DNA from: Nitrospirota bacterium
GTDB lineage: Bacteria > Nitrospirota > Leptospirillia > Leptospirillales > Leptospirillaceae
Length of the DNA: 6,900 nucleotides
Assembly (NCBI GenBank): GCA_021828525.1
Contig: JAJZGM010000065.1
Span: forward strand, 1 to 6,900
Direction: 5' to 3'
A program made the position numbers and the translations under genes. Positions 4,151 to 6,900 of this stretch are shown one piece after another. The notes beneath the pieces are model-generated. The model made no database searches, was not told the origin of the DNA, and was given only the letters and a program-made list of their open reading frames with translations. The first letter of the stretch is position 1. The number at the start of each line of letters is the position of its first letter.

Positions 4151-6900
4151 CAAGACCAGACGACAGATCCCATGACCCAGAACCGATCCTCCGTCTTTGT
4201 CCGCCTTCTCTCGGCCAATCTGAAGAATCCCTACCCGGTATTTGCCCTCGTGATCGTCCTTCTGGTCTGGGGGACGGTCTCCTTTCGGAGCATTCCCCGG
4301 GACATCTTTCCCCATATTCCCATCCCCGTGGTCATGATCGCGACCTTTTACCCCGGGATGGACGCAACCGAGGTCGAGCGAAACATCACCGACATTCTCG
4401 AGCGGCAGTTCACGATGGCCCGGGAGGTCGACCGGATCGAATCACGATCCCTCAACGGAATGAGCCTCATCAAGATCATCTTTCACAGCACCATCAACGA
4501 AGACCATGCCGTCTCCATGATCTCCGAACTCTCCCTTTCGACACTGGGGAGCCTCCCCCCCGGAACAATTCCTCCGATGGTCATCTCCTACAGCTTTTCC
4601 AATGTCCCCCTCTGCCACCTTCTGATTTCCTCGGCAACGCTGGACCAGGCACACCTGTACGATCTCGCCACCAATGTCATCCGTCCCCAGCTCGGAGGGT
4701 TGAGGGGGGTCTCCGCCCCTCCCATCTTCGGGGGAAAGATCCGGCAGTTCAACATCGAGCTCAATCCCTTCAAGCTCCAGACACTCCAGCTGGCTCCCCT
4801 CGATGTGGTCAACGCCATCTATCGCGAATCATTGATGGTTCCCACGGGAAACATACGGCTGGGGCCCCTCAACTACTACACCAAGTTTGACCAGCCCGGC
4901 TCCCTGGACGATATCCGGAACATCCCGGTGGCCACAGTGAGGGGAGCCTCTGTCTTCGTCAAGGACCTGGCCTCAGTCCATGATGGATTCGCCCCCCAGG
5001 AAAACCTCGTTCTTGCCAACGGGGTCCCACAGGTGGTCATGCCTGTTTACCGGGAAGGGGGATACAGCGCCCTGACAGTCATTGACGCAATCCGCGACAA
5101 GATTGGAAACCTCAGAAATGTTCCCAAGGACCTCCATATCCAGCTTCTCTTCGACCAGACCCTCTATATCCGGGATTCCATCTCTTCGGTGATCTACGAA
5201 GGCCTCTTCGGCCTCCTGGCGGCCTTTGTCGTTCTCTGGATCGTTCTCGGGGACATCCGGCAGGCGACCATCGGAGTCATCATGGTTCCCCTTTCCATCC
5301 TTGGGGTCATCATCCTGTTGCGGGCCACGGGAAGCACCTTAAATATCATGACCCTGGGAGGGATTGCCGTGGCCATCGGTCCGATGATCGACCACCTCGT
5401 CCTGATGCTCGAAAGCTTTGACGCCCACAAAGGCGACGACGTGACGCAGGGGCCACTGGCCCTCCTTCCGGCCATGATTCCTGTCGCCCCACCCAGCGCA
5501 CTGGCCACCGGAGCGATGTCCATCGTCTTTCTCCCCATTTTCTTCCTTCACGGGCTGGTGCATTATCTCTTCGTCCAGTTCGTCATCGCCCTGATCGGGG
5601 CGAATCTGGTCTCCCTCCTCCTCTCCTTGACCGTTCTGCCCTGGATCGTCTATGCCCTGAGAAGACGAACCCCGTCGCCCGCTTCCCTGCCGCCCAGGGA
5701 GAGCCAATTTATTCGGGCCGCCTCTCTTCAATTCCGGATGCTGGATCAGTACGAGAACCTCCTGGAGAAGGTCCTGGGCCATCCCATGCGCGCCTTTTCG
5801 ACCATCATCCTTGTCTGGGCCCTGGTGATGGGACTCTCCTATGATGTTCCCGTCAATCTCTACCCGTCGATCGATACGGGCCAGTTCAGGATTTTCATCC
5901 ATTTTCCCAGCGGACTCCGCCTCAAAAACGCCCGGGACCGCATGGCCGATATCGAATCCTCCATCCGGGCAACCCTCGGCCCGGGGGTCCGGTCGATGAT
6001 CGGAAATATCGGGATCAAGGCCGGCTGGAGTGCCCTCTTCAACATGAACTCCGGGACCGACACCGCCATCCTTGATGTGGCCCTCAGGGACCGGAACCGT
6101 CGCCCTTACTCCCTGAAGACAGCCATCTTGCGTGTCAAGAACACCCTGGACCGGAGCTTCCCGAACATCATTTTCATATACAAGGAATCCGGGATTGTCG
6201 AAGATCTCCTGAGCCGGGGGGCCATGAGCCCGATCACGGTCGAAGTCCACGGAGACGACTACCGGGAGGACATGCTTTTTGCCAAGCAGCTCTCCCATCG
6301 GATTCTTGGACTCCCGGGGGTCCTGTCGACCAATGTGTTCCAGAGAGAGCGTTATCCGACCCTTAAGGTCTCTCCTGACAGGGCCCTTATCAAAAGCCTG
6401 GGTTCCTCCTCCGACCACGTCGCCAGGAACCTCCTGGTGAGCCTGAACGGGAACAACCAGATCCGCCCCATTCTGTGGATCAACCCCCAGACAGGATTTG
6501 CCTACTATCTCTCGGTCTTCATCAATCCTTCACTTCTCCGGACGATTCATGACCTCAAGGAACTTCCGGCGGCAAAAGACCGCAAGGGCCACATTGCCTC
6601 TCTTCAGGAGGTCGCCAGCGTCACTCATTCCGAACTTCCGGAAGCCCTCTCTCATGACGCCCTGGACCGGGCCGTCAACATTCTTGTCTTTCCGGTCCCG
6701 GGAAAATCGATCAAGGTTTCGAAGATCATCGGAAAAAACATCGCCTCTCTCTCCACTCCGAAAAATGTCGGAATCCGGTTTGTCGGAATGACCCACTATA
6801 TCCGGCAATCCTTCAATCAGTTTTACGAGGGCATTCTCATGGCGGTCTTCTTTCTTTACCTTCTTCTCCTCCTCTTTTACCGGAGCTTTCTCGCACCCCT
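4148..6900 (+). CDS. RND-superfamily efflux permease (3' end outside window)
   Basis: The frame is open for 917 codons with no frameshift; an AcrB-like protein would need roughly 100 more. Numbered from GTG, the first membrane helix (about 29-46) is followed by a porter domain with I-P-R-D-I-F-P and Y-P-G-M-D-A-T-E-V-E. Helices 2-6 lie at about 5205-5660, and a second helix 7 at about 5790-5850 opens the second half with its P-S-I-D-T-G-Q-F porter entry. Helix 8 is cut by the window edge. The helix-4 segment L-G-G-I-A-V-A-I-G-P-M-I-D-H contains Asp415 (codon 5390-5392) aligned with AcrB Asp407, but His416 replaces the second Asp (Asp408). The G-G-I-A-x-A-I-G run and single Asp recall metal exporters of the CusA class, while other regions are drug-exporter-like, so the substrate is uncertain. 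It is a proton-driven inner-membrane pump that normally needs a membrane-fusion protein and an outer-membrane channel. Neither precedes it, so they may follow. Confidence 0.9.
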   Translation, partial: MQDQTTDPMTQNRSSVFVRLLSANLKNPYPVFALVIVLLVWGTVSFRSIPRDIFPHIPIPVVMIATFYPGMDATEVERNITDILERQFTMAREVDRIESRSLNGMSLIKIIFHSTINEDHAVSMISELSLSTLGSLPPGTIPPMVISYSFSNVPLCHLLISSATLDQAHLYDLATNVIRPQLGGLRGVSAPPIFGGKIRQFNIELNPFKLQTLQLAPLDVVNAIYRESLMVPTGNIRLGPLNYYTKFDQPGSLDDIRNIPVATVRGASVFVKDLASVHDGFAPQENLVLANGVPQVVMPVYREGGYSALTVIDAIRDKIGNLRNVPKDLHIQLLFDQTLYIRDSISSVIYEGLFGLLAAFVVLWIVLGDIRQATIGVIMVPLSILGVIILLRATGSTLNIMTLGGIAVAIGPMIDHLVLMLESFDAHKGDDVTQGPLALLPAMIPVAPPSALATGAMSIVFLPIFFLHGLVHYLFVQFVIALIGANLVSLLLSLTVLPWIVYALRRRTPSPASLPPRESQFIRAASLQFRMLDQYENLLEKVLGHPMRAFSTIILVWALVMGLSYDVPVNLYPSIDTGQFRIFIHFPSGLRLKNARDRMADIESSIRATLGPGVRSMIGNIGIKAGWSALFNMNSGTDTAILDVALRDRNRRPYSLKTAILRVKNTLDRSFPNIIFIYKESGIVEDLLSRGAMSPITVEVHGDDYREDMLFAKQLSHRILGLPGVLSTNVFQRERYPTLKVSPDRALIKSLGSSSDHVARNLLVSLNGNNQIRPILWINPQTGFAYYLSVFINPSLLRTIHDLKELPAAKDRKGHIASLQEVASVTHSELPEALSHDALDRAVNILVFPVPGKSIKVSKIIGKNIASLSTPKNVGIRFVGMTHYIRQSFNQFYEGILMAVFFLYLLLLLFYRSFLAP

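Noticed and set aside
3882..4175. 97-codon plus-strand frame across the divergent intergenic region
   Set aside because: It lacks a ribosome site, runs through the inverted repeats and promoter candidates, overlaps the RND start, and its product has mixed composition without domain signs.
5339..6418. 359-codon open frame on the minus strand inside the RND gene
   Set aside because: It is fully antisense to a clearly conserved RND porter and helix region. Its product is an Asp/Gly/Glu-rich sequence without domain features, as expected from the C-ending codon bias of the real gene.
1..6900. CRISPR arrays, tRNA or rRNA genes, insertion sequences
   Set aside because: I saw no regularly spaced repeats, cloverleaf-type sequences, rRNA motifs, transposase frames or terminal inverted repeats.

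Overview
The window looks like a typical Gram-negative bacterial chromosome segment. It is moderately GC-rich with strong C-ending codon preference, and it encodes lipoprotein, periplasmic and inner-membrane proteins including an RND exporter. No rRNA, tRNA or diagnostic marker is present, so the organism cannot be fixed. Composition and layout would fit an acidophilic Nitrospirota such as Leptospirillum, but that is only a guess. No mobile element, CRISPR array or RNA gene was found.

Layout. (1) Positions 1-563, plus strand: the end of a gene for an unrecognised lipoprotein, whose lipobox lies only about 45 bases inside the window. (2) Positions 564-759: a gap with a GC-rich hairpin and a good extended -10 promoter. 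(3) Positions 760-2918, plus strand: a two-gene operon of a long NfeD-type membrane serine protease and a slipin (SPFH/stomatin) protein, joined by an ATGA stop-start overlap. (4) Positions 2919-2984: a hairpin between convergent units. (5) Positions 2985-3883, minus strand: a small exported Ser/Gly/Pro/Asn-rich protein followed by a 151-residue single-pass membrane protein that starts at TTG. Tiny ORFs whose stops overlap the next start precede both. (6) Positions 3855-4147: an AT-richer divergent intergenic region with two inverted repeats and possible promoters in both directions. (7) Positions 4148-6900, plus strand: an RND efflux permease that runs off the window. Its transmembrane-4 site reads Asp-His where drug exporters of the AcrB type have Asp-Asp.

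How the genes work together. The NfeD/slipin pair is a recognised functional couple in which the protease acts on, or with, the membrane-organising stomatin homologue. The RND permease begins its own transcript, with no membrane-fusion gene before it; its partners must lie downstream or elsewhere. The two minus-strand genes share their upstream region with the RND gene, but no functional link can be read from the sequence. The most unusual stretch is 3437-3580, which combines G-tracts at the end of the small exported protein gene with a chain of overlapping mini-ORFs leading to a TTG start. Nothing here amounts to a clear new defence or metabolic system.
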